This document shows, piece after piece, positions 50,485-63,334 of a stretch of DNA of 64,000 bases. Position 1 is the stretch's first letter, and every line of letters begins with the position of its first letter. The DNA is from UBA7396 sp034676185 (GTDB lineage Bacteria > Patescibacteriota > Gracilibacteria > BD1-5 > UBA6164): NCBI GenBank assembly GCA_034676185.1, contig JAUCCN010000001.1, positions 62,001 to 126,000 on the forward strand, given 5' to 3'. Under the pieces are notes generated by a model. The model did no database searches and had not been told where the DNA came from. It worked only from the letters and a program-made list of their open reading frames with translations. The translations under genes were made by a program, and so were the position numbers.

Positions 50485-52782
50485 TTTTCCTTCTTTGGGA
50501 GGAATTCAATAATAATTAAATAAATATGCTGAAATTCTTGAAAAAGTTCTTGCTACTGTCTCTCAACCAAATATACTTGATCTTGGTCTTTCAATTTTTA
50601 CAATCATAACAAATTTTGGGTCTTCCGCAGGAGCATATCAAGCAAAAAATCACATCGTAGAAGCAGGTCCTGTTTCATATCCTCATTTATATGCAATTTG
50701 AGCAGTTCCTGTTTTTCAAGCAATAGAATATCATTTTACCCCTCATTGTTTTGCTACTCAAGCTTTTACTCATTCTACTAAAACTTCTGTCATAATTCTT
50801 GAAGTTTCTTCTTTCAATACTCTATGAGTTGCTTCTGGTTTGTTTATTATTTTTTTCCCATCTGGAAATTCAATAGTTTTTACAATTTGTGGTTTATAAT
50901 AAATCCCTCCATTAGCAAGCACACTATAGGCTGCTGCCATTTGTATCATAGTTGCATTTATTCAGAGTCAAAACGAAGTAGTAAAAAGTTGTGCTCTTGA
51001 CCATCTTTCATACGGATCTAACTTCCCAAATACTTCTCATTCCAAAGTTACTCCTGTTTTTTTCCCAATTCAAAAACTATCAATATATTTATGAAATATA
51101 GAAGCCCCTATTTTTTGTGCGATTCTAATCATTCATACATTACAAGAAAAGTTCATTGCATTTTGGAATGTATTATATCCCAAACATTGCGAAGCTACAT
51201 TACTAATTTTAAAGTTATCAATTTTTACAAATCCTTCATCCTTATACATATCATACCTATTTATTTCTCAAGAATCAATTCCTGCTGCAAATACAATAGG
51301 TTTAAAAATACTTCATACTTCATACAAATCCTGAATAATATCATTTTTATAAACTGCTCCTCATTGCCTATTTGCAAATACATATTTTTCTAAGCTCGGG
51401 TCTGTGTATTCTTCTCTTGAAATTTCTCTTAAAAATAACTTTTTCCCATCATAAATATATTCGCTTCCAGCAAGATTATCAACAGCTAAAACTCTTGCTC
51501 AAAGTAAATTAATTCTTGGGTTTGGATATTTCTCTGGAGTAACTTTTATTAGTTCAAATGCATCTCCAGGAGAATTTGGATTAAATCTTGGATGACTTGC
51601 CATTGCAAGAATATTTCCAGTTTTTGGCTCTATAATAATTACACTAATATTATTAGCTTGATAATCAAAAATATCTATATCTATAATATCTTCTACTGCT
51701 TTTTGTATATTTCTATCAATAGTCAAAGTAATATTTGCTCAAGCAAGAGCAGTCTGGTCTTCTAAGCTTAATGGTTCAATAAGTCTTCATGCAATATCTT
51801 TTTTTGCATATTTTTCTGAAACCTTTCCTTTTAAAATATGATTATAATATCCTTCTATTCCATATCTTCCTTCTCAAGAATTATCTACAAATCCTAATAT
51901 AGTAGACGCCATATCATTTTCTGGATAATATCTATGTTGACTTGAAGAGAGAATAATAAATGGTGACATTAAATCTTCTTTTTTTAAAAAACCTCCTGCA
52001 AATGCTTGTTTCTCTTCAGAAAGTTTTGTTTTTATATATTCAGAAGTAGAAATGGAAAGTTTTGTTTGAATAAGTAAATATCTCAGAGTTCTTTTTCTAA
52101 TCAAATGCTTAATAGTATCTTCTTCTTCCCCAATAATAAGAGAAATTCTATTGGCAACAAAATTATCATCTACTATCTCTTCAGGGTTAACAAATATATT
52201 CGTTCCATTTATATACACTCAAGCAATATTCAATTTTTCTAATTCAAATGCTTGTTCTACTGTTAAATTATCTTTCAAAAGTACACTCGTTACTTTGGTT
52301 CTTGATATTCTTTCATTTACTCTTGCTGAAATTTTTTCTTTCAGATACACTTCATTCATTCTAAAATCAGAAGTTTCTAATACTCATAAAAATTTATTCA
52401 ATGATTTTCTACATTCATTTACTGATTTTAAATAACAGATTTCAGTATATACAACTTCTGTTAAAAAATTTGCTAATTTTACTTTATTTCCTTCCAAAGA
52501 AGGATCAATTGCTAAATCATTTAAATCAACCGATGAAGCAAGCACTTTTCCTTTTTCATTGTCAGAAAAAATACTTCCTCTTGAAACGGGAGTTTTTGTA
52601 GTAGAAGTTTGTTGTTTTACAGATAAATCTTTATAATATGCATGATTTATTACTGTAAATGAAAATAATTCAGTTATTATAGCAAAAGCAAATATTCAAA
52701 AAAATCAAAATATATAATATTCTCTTGAATATTTTTGAAATAAATGAGTTATTTTTAATAATAAAACTTTTTGTTTATTCAT
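50482..52782 (-). CDS. Penicillin-binding protein 2 / FtsI-type transpeptidase
   Basis: 766 residues. Cross-links peptidoglycan outside the membrane. One N-terminal span (YIFGFFGIFAFAIITELFSF), a pedestal domain beginning TPVSRGSIFSDNEKGKVLA (RGxIxD-type), then the transpeptidase with SxxK in EVGSIFKPIVFA, SxN in MNFSCNVGMI and KTGT in YSIAGKTGTAQIA. The upstream epimerase gene overlaps its start by 8 nt, so wall precursor and cross-linking genes are coupled. FtsI versus PBP2 cannot be fixed without a tree. Confidence 0.93.
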
Positions 52783-54133
52783 ACTTTTTTAATTTTCAAA
52801 CTAAATATTCTGGTATCAAGTGATTACTAAAATCCGCGGTAAACACTTTTTCTCTTATATTTTCAAAATCTGTAGGTCACATTTTTGATTGTACTTCTTT
52901 TTGAAAAATGTCAAGAATAAATGGGAGTTTTTTTGGAAATTTTTCTAAAGCCATATTCATAGCAAGTATAACTTCTTCATTCGTCCCTACACACTCAAAA
53001 GGTTTTATTCCTGAAATTCATAGAAGTTCACGAAATAATTTTTCTAAACTTTTATCTTCATAGAGTTCTTTTCAAAAAATACTCAAAACTTCTTCTTGAG
53101 TTAAAAATGGTCTTAAAATAGTATAAACAAAAGCACACTTAGGACAAGCATTACACCAATAAGTATTTTTTATATCTTTTTTAAAAATCTTAAAATTCGT
53201 ATTACAACTTGAAAAATTTGTAAAATATTTTTTTCAAAATTTTGCAAAAAATTCAGCAATTTTTATTTCATAATACGGTCTGAGAAGTGAAAAATATTTC
53301 ACTTCAGAAGAAATATTTTCACTAATATACTCACAAAAATCTTTTTCAAAATCTATACTTTTACTCCATTGATGATTGATTTCAATTTCATGATAAAAAG
53401 TATTTCAAAAATTAGCAGATTTTTCATTTGAAAGAACAATATATTTATAATCATAAAGATAACAACTCAATTGTAATACAAATGCTATCATTCCTGTAAT
53501 AGGAACATGACCATTATATGCTCATAAAGCTTGTATTTCCTTAATATTTTTTGATAATTCTCTTTTGATAAAAAGTCTTTTCAATTCTGCATTTTTTACT
53601 GTATTTTCATATAAAATATTATCATTTTGAGCAAAAGTAACTGCATCTATTTTTTCTCACATTTGTTTTAAAAGTTCTATTGATACAATAGAATCTTTTC
53701 CTCAGCCAATTGGAACCAGATATTTCTCACTTACAAGAAAATTCTGTTTTACATATTGTTTTTGAGAAAGACAAGAAAATTGTAATACATTTTTTGGATT
53801 TATTTTATTTTTATAAAAAAATTCCCCAAGTCAATGCAAATAAAATTTATTCCAAAAAGAAAGACTTTTCTCTGATAAAATTCCTGTTTTTATCACTCAT
53901 TTTTGGGTAGGAAAAAATTTATAATAACTAATTCATAAAGCAATATGAATATGAAAAAGTATTGTATGTATAATTTCTAAATTTATATCTTTTCTAAGCA
54001 AAAATTGCTCATCAAAAAAATATATTTTTTCTTCAAAAAAAAGCTCAGAGTCAAAACTGTATACAAATACAGCTTCTCAAGAATTTCTATCAAAACTAAA
54101 TTTTTCAAAGTAAAAAGTCTTATATTGTCTCAT
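52775..54133 (-). CDS. murL: MurL-type UDP-MurNAc-L-Ala-L-Glu epimerase
   Basis: 452 residues. YLVPIGGGKDSIVSIELL is a PP-loop-like motif near residue 140, and IVLSNEKSANFGNTFYHEIEINHQWSKS near 225 matches the MurL family, which converts L-Glu to D-Glu on the nucleotide-linked wall precursor. Cys pairs in YWCNACPKCAF follow. This would replace glutamate racemase MurI. Its end overlaps the PBP start. I am fairly sure of the family, less of the exact substrate. Confidence 0.75.
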
Positions 54134-54262
54134 ATTTTTTTAAAATTAATTTCATATTTGCATATTAAACAAAAAAATAATTTTTTCAATAAAAAAATAA
54201 TTTGAAAAAAAGAGTAAATCTTATAAAATAGAAAATGAAACTTAATTTATAATTTTTCAATA

Positions 54263-54868
54263 ATGAAATATTCAAAAAAAGGAACTTCTATCATTGAAGC
54301 TATGGTAGTAATGCTCATAGTAGTAACATGAGTAGTTGGAATGTATAATATATTTAATAATTCTAGAAAAGTTTCAGATAGCACTTCTTATAGAGTTCAA
54401 GCTATTGCTATGGCAAAAGAATGAATAGAAGCTCTCACAAATATAAGAGATACCAATTGGCTTTTATATTCTGCCAATACAGAAAATTGTTGGAATACTT
54501 TCAATTATATTGGTTCATGTATTACTTCAACTGGATATACTATACCTTCTGGAAGTTATCTTATATATCAAAATACAAATAATAGATGGTATTTATCTGG
54601 GGTTAGTGTTTCCTGAGATTATTCTACTGGAAGTTATAGAGATGCATTTAGAATACATTTGGATGATAATTGATTTTATACCCAATCATGAGGAAGTTCA
54701 TTTTTCCCAATTTTTACCAGAGAAATAAAAATAAATTATATTGATTCTGAAATAAATCCTCCTCAAAAAATGAAAGTAGAAAGTATCGTAAAATGGACTG
54801 ATAATGCAAGAGTTTCTTGAAATTATGAAGTAAAGTTAGAAACTATTTTAACCAATTGGAAAAAATAA
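54263..54868 (+). CDS. Type IV pilin-like protein (PilV/PulG type)
   Basis: 201 residues. Prepilin leader SKKGTSIIEAMVVMLIVVTGVVGMYNIF with Glu at +5. The C-terminal beta domain has two cysteines (NCWNTFNYIGSC) and ends in IKINYIDSEI and KVESIVKWTD, typical of minor pilins. Third pilin-like gene of the window. A terminator follows. Confidence 0.85.
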
Positions 54869-54891
54869 CCTTTATATTTAAAATTGAAAAT

Positions 54892-54924
54892 AAAAAAATT
54901 ACTTTTAAAAAAGTAATTTTTTTA
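54892..54924. terminator. Bidirectional hairpin terminator
   Basis: AAAAAAATTACTTTT / AAAAGTAATTTTTTT between convergent genes. Confidence 0.8.
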
Positions 54925-57900
54925 TTCTAAAATACTTGAAATAGAAGTTTTTATTTGTCATACTTCATTTCTCACTTCATCTTCTTTTTCATCAGAAAAT
55001 ACAAGATTTTTAAATTTTTGAAATGCTCTCATCACATGTTCTTTATAGCTTTGTTCATTCACATATCCATATACAGTATCTTCTGTCGGTTTATTAGAAG
55101 ATGGAATAATATATGGATCATCAATCATATCTATTCCATATGATTTTAATCTTTTTACCTCAGGTGATTTATTCATCACATCTCATCATGCCCATCATCA
55201 AAATTTTGCTCTTACTAAAGGTTCAAGAGTAGAATAAATTTCAAAAAATAATAGAAATTGTTTTTCCTCATCCAGTCAAGTAGTTTTAATATTTTCTAAA
55301 TGCTTAAAAAATGATTCAAATATTTTTGCCCCTGTTTTTGAACTAATAATTCAAGCTTGATTAAATTGAATAAATTCCTCTGCTGCTTTTTTTCATATAG
55401 TATATACTATCGGAGTATTTCCATAATCATATACTCCATCATTAATTTGTTCAGATTTTAAATGATATTCTCCATCATTCTGCATTCATTTTATAAACTC
55501 ATAATACGAGTTTAAAGTTGGATTTTCATTTTTATTTGCAAAAATATATCCATCTTTAAAAATCATTCTTTCAATTATTTTTTCTCAATGTTTATTCCAA
55601 AAAGTATAGGCTTTTCCCACATCAGATCATATTCCTTGTAATTCTTTCAATACACTTGAATCTTTTCCATACAATGAAATAACTATTTCACTCATAGATT
55701 TTTGAAATTTCTGTATTGATTCACTATCTTTATTAAACATAATTTCTGTATATGGACTCCCCCGTCACATTCATGATAGAAATTTTCCAAGAAGTTTTTC
55801 AGGAAAATTCTTGGAAATTCATGTCATAGTAATAACAAAAGGAATAGCATGCATATCATGAACATCTCATCATTTTCCCCAAATTTTTTCCAAAGCTCCT
55901 AGTCAATTTGCATATCATCACGCTGTTAATTCACCAATACAATAACTAATTCTTCCCTCCAATGTTACCATATCTCAAGTTTTATTTGCTCCATCTTCTA
56001 ACTCATCATTAATTCAAGAATTGAGATGATTTCACATTTCCTTATGAATTTTAGATCTTCTTTTTGGTTTTCTATTTCCACTTGCTTGCAGAGATAATAA
56101 TTTTTCAATTAACATCTCTTCTGTAAATGGTTTTGGATTTGGCTTTCATTGTCCAGAATTGAGTTTTGCATCTTCACATTCTTTTTTAGTTTCCATATAT
56201 AAATCATCCCCTTTTCTTCATCATAAAGCTTCATACCAAATAAAACTTCATCTGTAAGTATTGAGTGGTTTTTTATTATATAAAGTCCCGTATTTTGAAA
56301 GCATAGCAAAAAGTGCTGCCTCTATTTCATATTGAGGAGAAGATTTATTTTCTAAAATTCTCACTATTCTTGGAATCATTACTTTTGAGTCAAGAGTCGT
56401 TAAGTGACTTAAAAGTTCCTCCATTGTTTTTTTCTCTTCTCACTCAACCATTGATTGTAAATCTTCTCTTATTGATGGGGGTAAAAATTTTCACATAGCC
56501 AGTGCAAATTTTGCAGATTTGAGTTTATTTCCAGTTTGAAGTCTATTTTCTATCGAAGAAATAATTTGTTTTCATCCAGTCATAATTTCAGCAAGACTTA
56601 AACATCCAAGCCAAGATGAAAGGAAACTCCCTTTTCTCTTTGTAGTTGATCATTGTTCATCTTTTGATTCCTCAACGGAAAGATGTTTGATATACGGTTT
56701 TAATTTTTTTTGTGTGATATACAAATAAAAATCATTATACGGGATATGATTTCCCATTTTCTTTTTTTCAAATATATTTTTCTTTTTCTTTTTTTCATCT
56801 CATTCACTAAATTTTCCCTCTCTAAAATCAACATATCCATCTTCCAATTTTAGGATTTGAATCGCCTCACCATTATTTCACACAAAATACTCAATAGCTG
56901 GAGCTTTTTTTGCTCACGATTTATCCTTTTGAATAATTTTATTCTCTTTTAATTCAAAGTTTTTTAAACTCTCTGAGTAATTTTCATGCTTTTGCCAATG
57001 TTCAAAAAATGTTCAAACATTTTTCATAGTTGGAAATCTTTTTGGTTTTCTTTCTTTAAAAGCTTGTGCAAATTCAGCAATAGAAAGAGGAGGTTGTCAT
57101 TTTATATAAACTCAGTCTTTATCAATTTTTGTGACTTCAAAAACCTCTTCATCAATAATATAATTCCCTCAAGTATTTTCTTTGACAGGCTTACATCTAA
57201 AAGAAAAACTACTCTTATCTTTGACATCAAATTTATTAAAATCTGGGTCTACTTCATCCATTACTTTTTGTAATTCTTCAAAAGTATTTATATCTGTTCA
57301 TTCTGCAATTTCATCTATTTTATTTTCTTTTTTATATCATTCAAATTCCGTTTTATTATAGATTTCTAAACTATAACTCTCTTTATTCGCTGAAATATTT
57401 ATAAGATGTTTAAAAAAATTATTAAATAATTCAGGAACAGCCTTCCCATTATTATTTTTTGTTATTTTTCCTCAAACTCTTGTAATATTGATAAACTCAA
57501 GAGAGCTCACTCATATATTCTTTAAATAAAAATACTGACTTTCCTCTTTATTATCCTTTCCTTTCTTTATAAGATTTATATATGATCCTGCTTCAAGTTT
57601 TAGCATTTGTTGTTTCAATTCTGGAGAAATTTCTGGAGAAAGTTGTACTTGCTTTTGAAAATCTTGAAATGAATCAAAATCTAAATTTTCTTTTAAATTT
57701 GCTTGTAAAGCATTTACTTCTTTTACTATTTTTGAAAGTAATTTTTCATTTTTTTTCTCATCAAAAAAATGATACCACTGATTCTCATCTAAGTCCTGAA
57801 CAGGAAATACGATTAGATTTGTATCAAGAGAAAGAAAATAAGTATAAAAATCTTCTTCTAATATTTCTTCTTCTAAAACGGTATTGAGGATATATTTTAC

Positions 57901-58668
57901 TCTTTCTTTTGCTTTATCTTGAGAAATAATTCATAATTCTAAAACATCTTGAAGAGAAATATTTGGTAAAAAATATTGTATAAGTGATTTTTTAGCTTCT
58001 TTATTTTCCCCTAATGCAATTAAAATATTTTTAATATCCGCCAAGTGAATAACATAAGCTTGCTCTATTTTCTTTAAAGAAGAGATAATATCTTCATTTT
58101 CTCTCACTGTATCAGGAATATTTTCAAAAATAGCTTTCAAAAGTTTTTCATCACTTTTTGCATTACTTAAAATTTTTTCTTGTTCACTTGGGTCATTTTT
58201 AAAAACTCAAAGAATTAATTTTTCTCTCTGAGAAGCATACAAAGAGAGTTCTTTTAGTTTTGCATTTGAAAAATTTTTATATTCTTCTTCTACTTTTGAA
58301 AAAGATGATACATTATGAGAAAAATCAAATTGAGATTGAAAGTTTTTTTCAAGTGAGAGAAATAAATTTTTTCTCATAGTAATATATGATACAAGACTTA
58401 CTTTGAGAGTATTTTTATAAAATGCTCATTTTAAAACATCTTCTGGAAAAAGATTTTTATCTCAATGATTTTCTAAAAATATTTTCATTTTTTCAAATTC
58501 TTCTCAAAAGTTTAGTTTTTCGTCTCAAAAATTTAGATTTGATTTGCTTTTTGCTTCCACATATTCCCCCACCCTTTTTCTATATATTGATCTTAATTCA
58601 TCTTGTTTTTGAGAAGTCTCATTCTTCACTTCTTGAGCCTCATCTCTATTTTCAGGATTTTTTGCCAT
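54922..58668 (-). CDS. Very large cytoplasmic protein of unknown function (1248 residues)
   Basis: The longest gene in the window. No signal peptide, no clear membrane span, no recognised catalytic motif. The N-terminal 400 residues are helical and charged (Lys/Glu-rich). The C-terminal half is more structured, with GRISYCIGELTAGGYANGLG and DMHAIPFVITMTG. Dozens of TGA glycines. The gene stands alone between a pilin and an M50 protease. It could be a lineage-specific structural protein. Confidence 0.75.
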
Positions 58669-58792
58669 ACATTATATTTTAAAAAATATTTTTTTTATTA
58701 TACCACAAAAAACCTAAATTTGCAAAAATAATATTTTACTAAACTTCTTTTTTAAATATAATCATTCTCGTTTAGAAAGTAAAAAAGAAATT

Positions 58793-60151
58793 ATGATGAT
58801 ATTAGTGTGAATAATTACCTCAATTATAGTATTTTCTATAATTATTTTAATTCATGAATATGGACACTTTAAATCAGCTCGTATTTTTGGAGTAAAAGTT
58901 GAAGAATTTGGACTTGGAATTCCTCCAAAAGCAAAAAAATTATGGACTGATAAACATGGTACTGAATATACCCTGAATTGGCTTCCATTATGAGGTTTTG
59001 TAAGACTTAAATGAGAAAATATCAACACTTTTCAAGTATATGATAAAAATAAAAAACTTCACAATAATGAAAGTCTTGAAAATGCCATTAAAAATAATGA
59101 TGATATTTTTGATAAAGATGGAGGAAAACTTTCAATTCTTATCAAAGAAGAAATTGAAAAAAAATTAGAAGAAAATTATGCAACAAATTCACTCCAATCA
59201 AAACCAGCTTGGCAACAAGCTATTGTGATGCTTGCTTGAGTTTTTATGAATTTTATTTTAGCAATTGTTATATTTTCTTTCTTATTCTTTATTTGAGTTT
59301 GACCAGTTGGAATCAATGATAAAATAAAAACTTCTTCTGACTTAAAACTTATCCCAACTCTTGAAAAAGCAAAAGAAATAGGATTAATTATAGAAAAACC
59401 TTGAGTATATCTTTTACCTATAGAAGATTCTGTGGCAAAAAAAGCAGGAATACAAGAATATGATTTAGCCCTACAAATCAATAATTTAGATATTTTAAAT
59501 CACGAACATCTGAAAAATATTATTTGAGAAAATGCTGAAAAAAAAATCACTTTAAAAATTCAAAGAACAAAAAATAATTGTGACATCACAAAAAATCAAA
59601 ATTGTGAATTTGAAGAACTTACACTTGCTCTCACTCCAAATCAAGAATGAAAAATTGGAAGTTATCTCATACCAAATTCTCAAGTAAACAAAGATTTTAA
59701 ATATAATTTTACTCTCTGACAATCTCTCAAATATTGAGTGACAGAAACCTACGGACAAATTATTCTCACTTTCAAATGAGTTGGAATGATAATTCAAAAA
59801 ATATTTGCTCCAAAAACTCCAAATGAAAGACAAGAAGCACTTGAGCAAGTTTCTGGGCCAATTGGGATGGTAGATTTTATGACAAAATCTATTCCCAACG
59901 GAATTATTTTTATTATAGTTATTTGAGCGATTATAAGTATCAATTTATGAGTGTTTAATTTACTCCCAATTCCGGCACTTGATGGAGGAAGATTTTTACT
60001 GATTACTATAAATAGTATTATAAAAAAAATTTTTGGGAAAAAAGCAATTTCAGATAACTTAGAATCACTTCTGCATGTATGATTTTTTATATTTCTTATT
60101 GCATTAAGTATAATAATAGCATATAATGATATTAACAAAATAATAAACTAG
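58793..60151 (+). CDS. M50-family site-2 protease (RseP-like)
   Basis: 452 residues. HEYGH at residues 21-25 in the first membrane helix is the zinc site; the C-terminal NLLPIPALDGGRFLL supplies the third ligand Asp. A PDZ-like domain lies between (SVAKKAGIQEYDLALQINN). GFVRLKGEN follows the first helix, as in RseP. Cuts membrane-bound regulators or leader peptides. An ATG one codon later is also possible. Confidence 0.92.
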
Positions 60152-60211
60152 TAAAAGAGGTAATTTTGTAGAATTCTTTTTTCTCTTTAATTTATAACTT
60201 GATTTTTTATT

Positions 60212-60799
60212 ATGAACGAAAATACCATTCATTGAGTCAAAAAATATGTAAACATGATGATGTGACCTTTAGAAAATCATTATTATCATCAATATGAACA
60301 TGCTCTTGATGTAGCTGCAAGGGCTTTAGAAGTTTGAAAAAAAGAATGAATTGATGATGAAACTTTAGAGATTCTTGTAATTGCGGCATTATTTCATGAT
60401 ATATGATTTGTAATACAATATGATGATAATGAATATATTTGAGCAACTATTGCCAAAAATTATCTCAAATCCATTTTCTATCCTGAAGAAAAAATAGAAC
60501 TCGTTGAAAAACTTATTATTGCTACTATTTATACCAGAGAACCTGAAAATCTCCTAGAAAGTATTATAAGAGATGCCGATACTGATAATGTAGGAAGAGA
60601 TGATTTTTTTGAAAAATGAGCTCGCTTAAAAAGAGAAATTGAAAGTATAAAAAAAATAAAAATTCTTGACCCAGATTGGATGCATTATTCCATCAATTTT
60701 TTGAAAGAACATAAATTTATCACCAAAACAGGAATTAAAGAAAGACAAACAAAAAAAGAAGAAAATCTAAAAACTTTAGAAGAAAAAATAAAGAAATAA
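60212..60799 (+). CDS. HD-domain phosphohydrolase
   Basis: 195 residues. HALDVA near residue 30, HDIG near 62 and the Asp in RDADTDN near 119 form the metal site of an HD domain. Substrate unknown; such proteins cleave nucleotides or signalling phosphates. Confidence 0.85.
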
Positions 60800-60868
60800 G
60801 TATAATTTGCAATTTTTCAATTTTTTTATATCTTAGTTCAAATTTTTGTAATCATTAATTTATTTCTT

Positions 60869-62044
60869 ATGTTTCAATTTGAACTAAAAAATACAGATAA
60901 TAAAGCAAGAGCTTGAATATTTCACACACCTCACGGGAGTATAGAAACTCCTGTTTTTATGCCTGTTGGAACAAAATCAACGGTAAAATGAATTCAAAAT
61001 AATGAACTCGATGAAATGTGAGCTCAAATTATTTTAAATAATACTTATCATCTTTATTTAAGACCCGGAGATGAGGTAGTAAAACATTTTTGAGGAATCC
61101 ACAAATTTTCAAACTATAATAAACCAATGCTCACTGATAGTTGAGGATTTCAAGTTTTTTCTCTTGGACAAACTGGGGCAAATGGTTTTAAAAATAAAGA
61201 AAGTCTTGTTAAAATCACTGAAGATGGGGTACATTTTAGAAGTTTTATAGATGGTTCAAAACACTATTTTTCAGCTGAAAATGTTATGGATATTCAATCC
61301 AATCTTGGAGCTGATATTATTATGGCATTTGATGAATGTGCTCCTGGAACTTCTGATTGGAATTATGCGAAAAAAGCGATGGAAAGAACTCATCGTTGGG
61401 CTCTAAGAAGTTTGGAACAAGTACAAAAAAATAATCAAAAAAGAAAAGAAGAATGAAGTTATGAACAAGCTCTCTTTCCTATCATTCAATGAGTAACTTA
61501 TGATGATCTCAGAGTTGAATCTGCTCGTTTTATATCTTCTCTTGATACTCATGGAATAGCTATTTGAGGACTATCAGTGGGAGAAGCAAAACCTGAAATG
61601 TATAGAGTACTTGAGGTTATAAATCCAGAATTACCTCAAAATAAACCTAGATATTTAATGTGAATTGGAACTCCTGAAGATTTAGTTGAATGTATTTTTA
61701 GGTGAGTTGATATGTTTGATTGTGTACTTCCAACTCGTATTTGAAGACACGGAACCGCTTTTTCTTCTGCCTGATATATAAAAATCACCAATGAAAAATA
61801 TAAATTATCTGATGAGAAGCTTGACTCAACTTGTGATTGTAAAGTATGTACCACCTACTCAAAATGATATTTAAGACATCTGCTTCAAGAAGATGAAATG
61901 CTTGGAATGCAACTTTTAAGTTATCATAATTTATACTTTTTAGTCAATTTAGCAAAAAAAGCCAGAAAAGCTATTTTAGAAAATACTTATGATACTTTTA
62001 GAAATAATTTCTGGAGTATTTATGATCTAAAATTTAAAAAATAA
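60869..62044 (+). CDS. tgt: Queuine/preQ1 tRNA-ribosyltransferase
   Basis: Exchanges guanine 34 for preQ1 in tRNAs with GUN anticodons. 391 residues, full length. Active-site motifs: TDSGGFQVFSLG (catalytic Asp), QGVTYDDLR, GGLSVGE and LPTRIGRHG with the nucleophile Asp in VDMFDCVLPTR. Zinc site CDCKVCTTYSKGYLRHL. Many motif glycines are TGA. Confidence 0.97.
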
Positions 62045-62116
62045 CTTTACTTTTTAGTAAAAATAATTACTATACAAATTATAGTGATTATTTTTATTTA
62101 TTAACTCTATTCACCT

Positions 62117-63277
62117 ATGAACTATTTTGAAGAAAGTCTCAAATTACATAAAGAAAAACAAGGAAAATTAGAAACTATTTCTAAAGTTCCTTTACAAAAC
62201 AAACATGATTTAAGTATTTCCTATTCTCCGGGAGTAGCTGAACCATGTAGAGAAATTGCAAAAGATAAATCTAAGGTTTATGATTATACTCTTAAAGCAA
62301 ATACAGTTGCAGTTATCAGTGATGGAACTGCGGTACTTGGACTATGAGATATTGGCCCAGAAGCTGGACTTCCTGTTATGGAATGAAAATGTGTTTTATT
62401 CAAACAATTTGCTGGAATAAATGCATTTCCAATCGTTTTAAACACAAAAGATACCGAAGAAATTATTAAAACTATCAAAAATATTGCTCCAACTTTTGGA
62501 GGAATTAACCTTGAAGATATTTCTGCACCAAGATGTTTTGAAATTGAGGAAAGATTAAAAAATGAACTTGATATTCCTGTAATGCATGATGACCAACATG
62601 GAACCGCAATTGTAACTTTAGCTGGAATTATAAATGGGCTTAAAATTACAGGAAAGAAAAAAGAAGAGGTAAAAGTAATAGTAAATGGAGTATGAGCTGC
62701 TTGAGTTGCTATTACAAAATTATTACTTCTCTATGGTATTAAAGATATAGTAATGGTTGATAGTTCAGGAACAATTCACGCTTGAAGAAAAGATTTAAAT
62801 CCCGTAAAAGAAATGCTCACAAATATAACAAATACTGCTTGTTTACTTGATCCAAATAGTGAATGATGTATTATAGGATGACTCGACGAAGCGGTAAAAG
62901 CAAGGGATATTTTTATAGGAGTTTCTGCTGCTTGAGCTCTTACTCAAGATATGGTAAGAAGTATGAATAAAGATCCAATGATTTTTGCTATGGCAAATCC
63001 AATTCCTGAAATCATGCCAGAACTTGCTTTGCAAGCGTGAGCAAAAATAGTAGCAACTGGAAGAAGTGATTATCCAAATCAACTCAATAATGTTTTGGTT
63101 TTTCCTGGAGTATTTAAATGAGCTTTAAAAAATAATGTAAAAAAAATCACTGATGAAATGAAATTAAAAGCCGCTGATAATTTAGCTAATTTTGTTACAA
63201 ATCCAACTCCTGAAAAAATTATTCCTTCTCCTTTTGAAGATGGAATTGCTGATATAATAGCACAAGCGATAAAATAA
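62117..63277 (+). CDS. Malic enzyme (short, bacterial NAD(P)-dependent type)
   Basis: Oxidative decarboxylation of malate to pyruvate. 386 residues. SISYSPGVAEPCREI, the metal-binding VMHDDQHGTAIV, the Rossmann motif VNGVGAAGVAI and the C-terminal FAMANPIPEI and GRSDYPNQLNNVL are all present. One of few carbon-metabolism genes in this window. Confidence 0.95.
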
Positions 63278-63289
63278 TTTGATATTTTT

Positions 63290-63333
63290 CAAAAAGACTA
63301 TAAGATAAGAAGCAATATTTTATAGCCTTTTTT
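63290..63333 (+). terminator. Rho-independent terminator
   Basis: GACTATAAGATA / TATTTTATAGCC imperfect stem with long T-run just before rsmG. Confidence 0.65.
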
Positions 63334-63334
63334 T

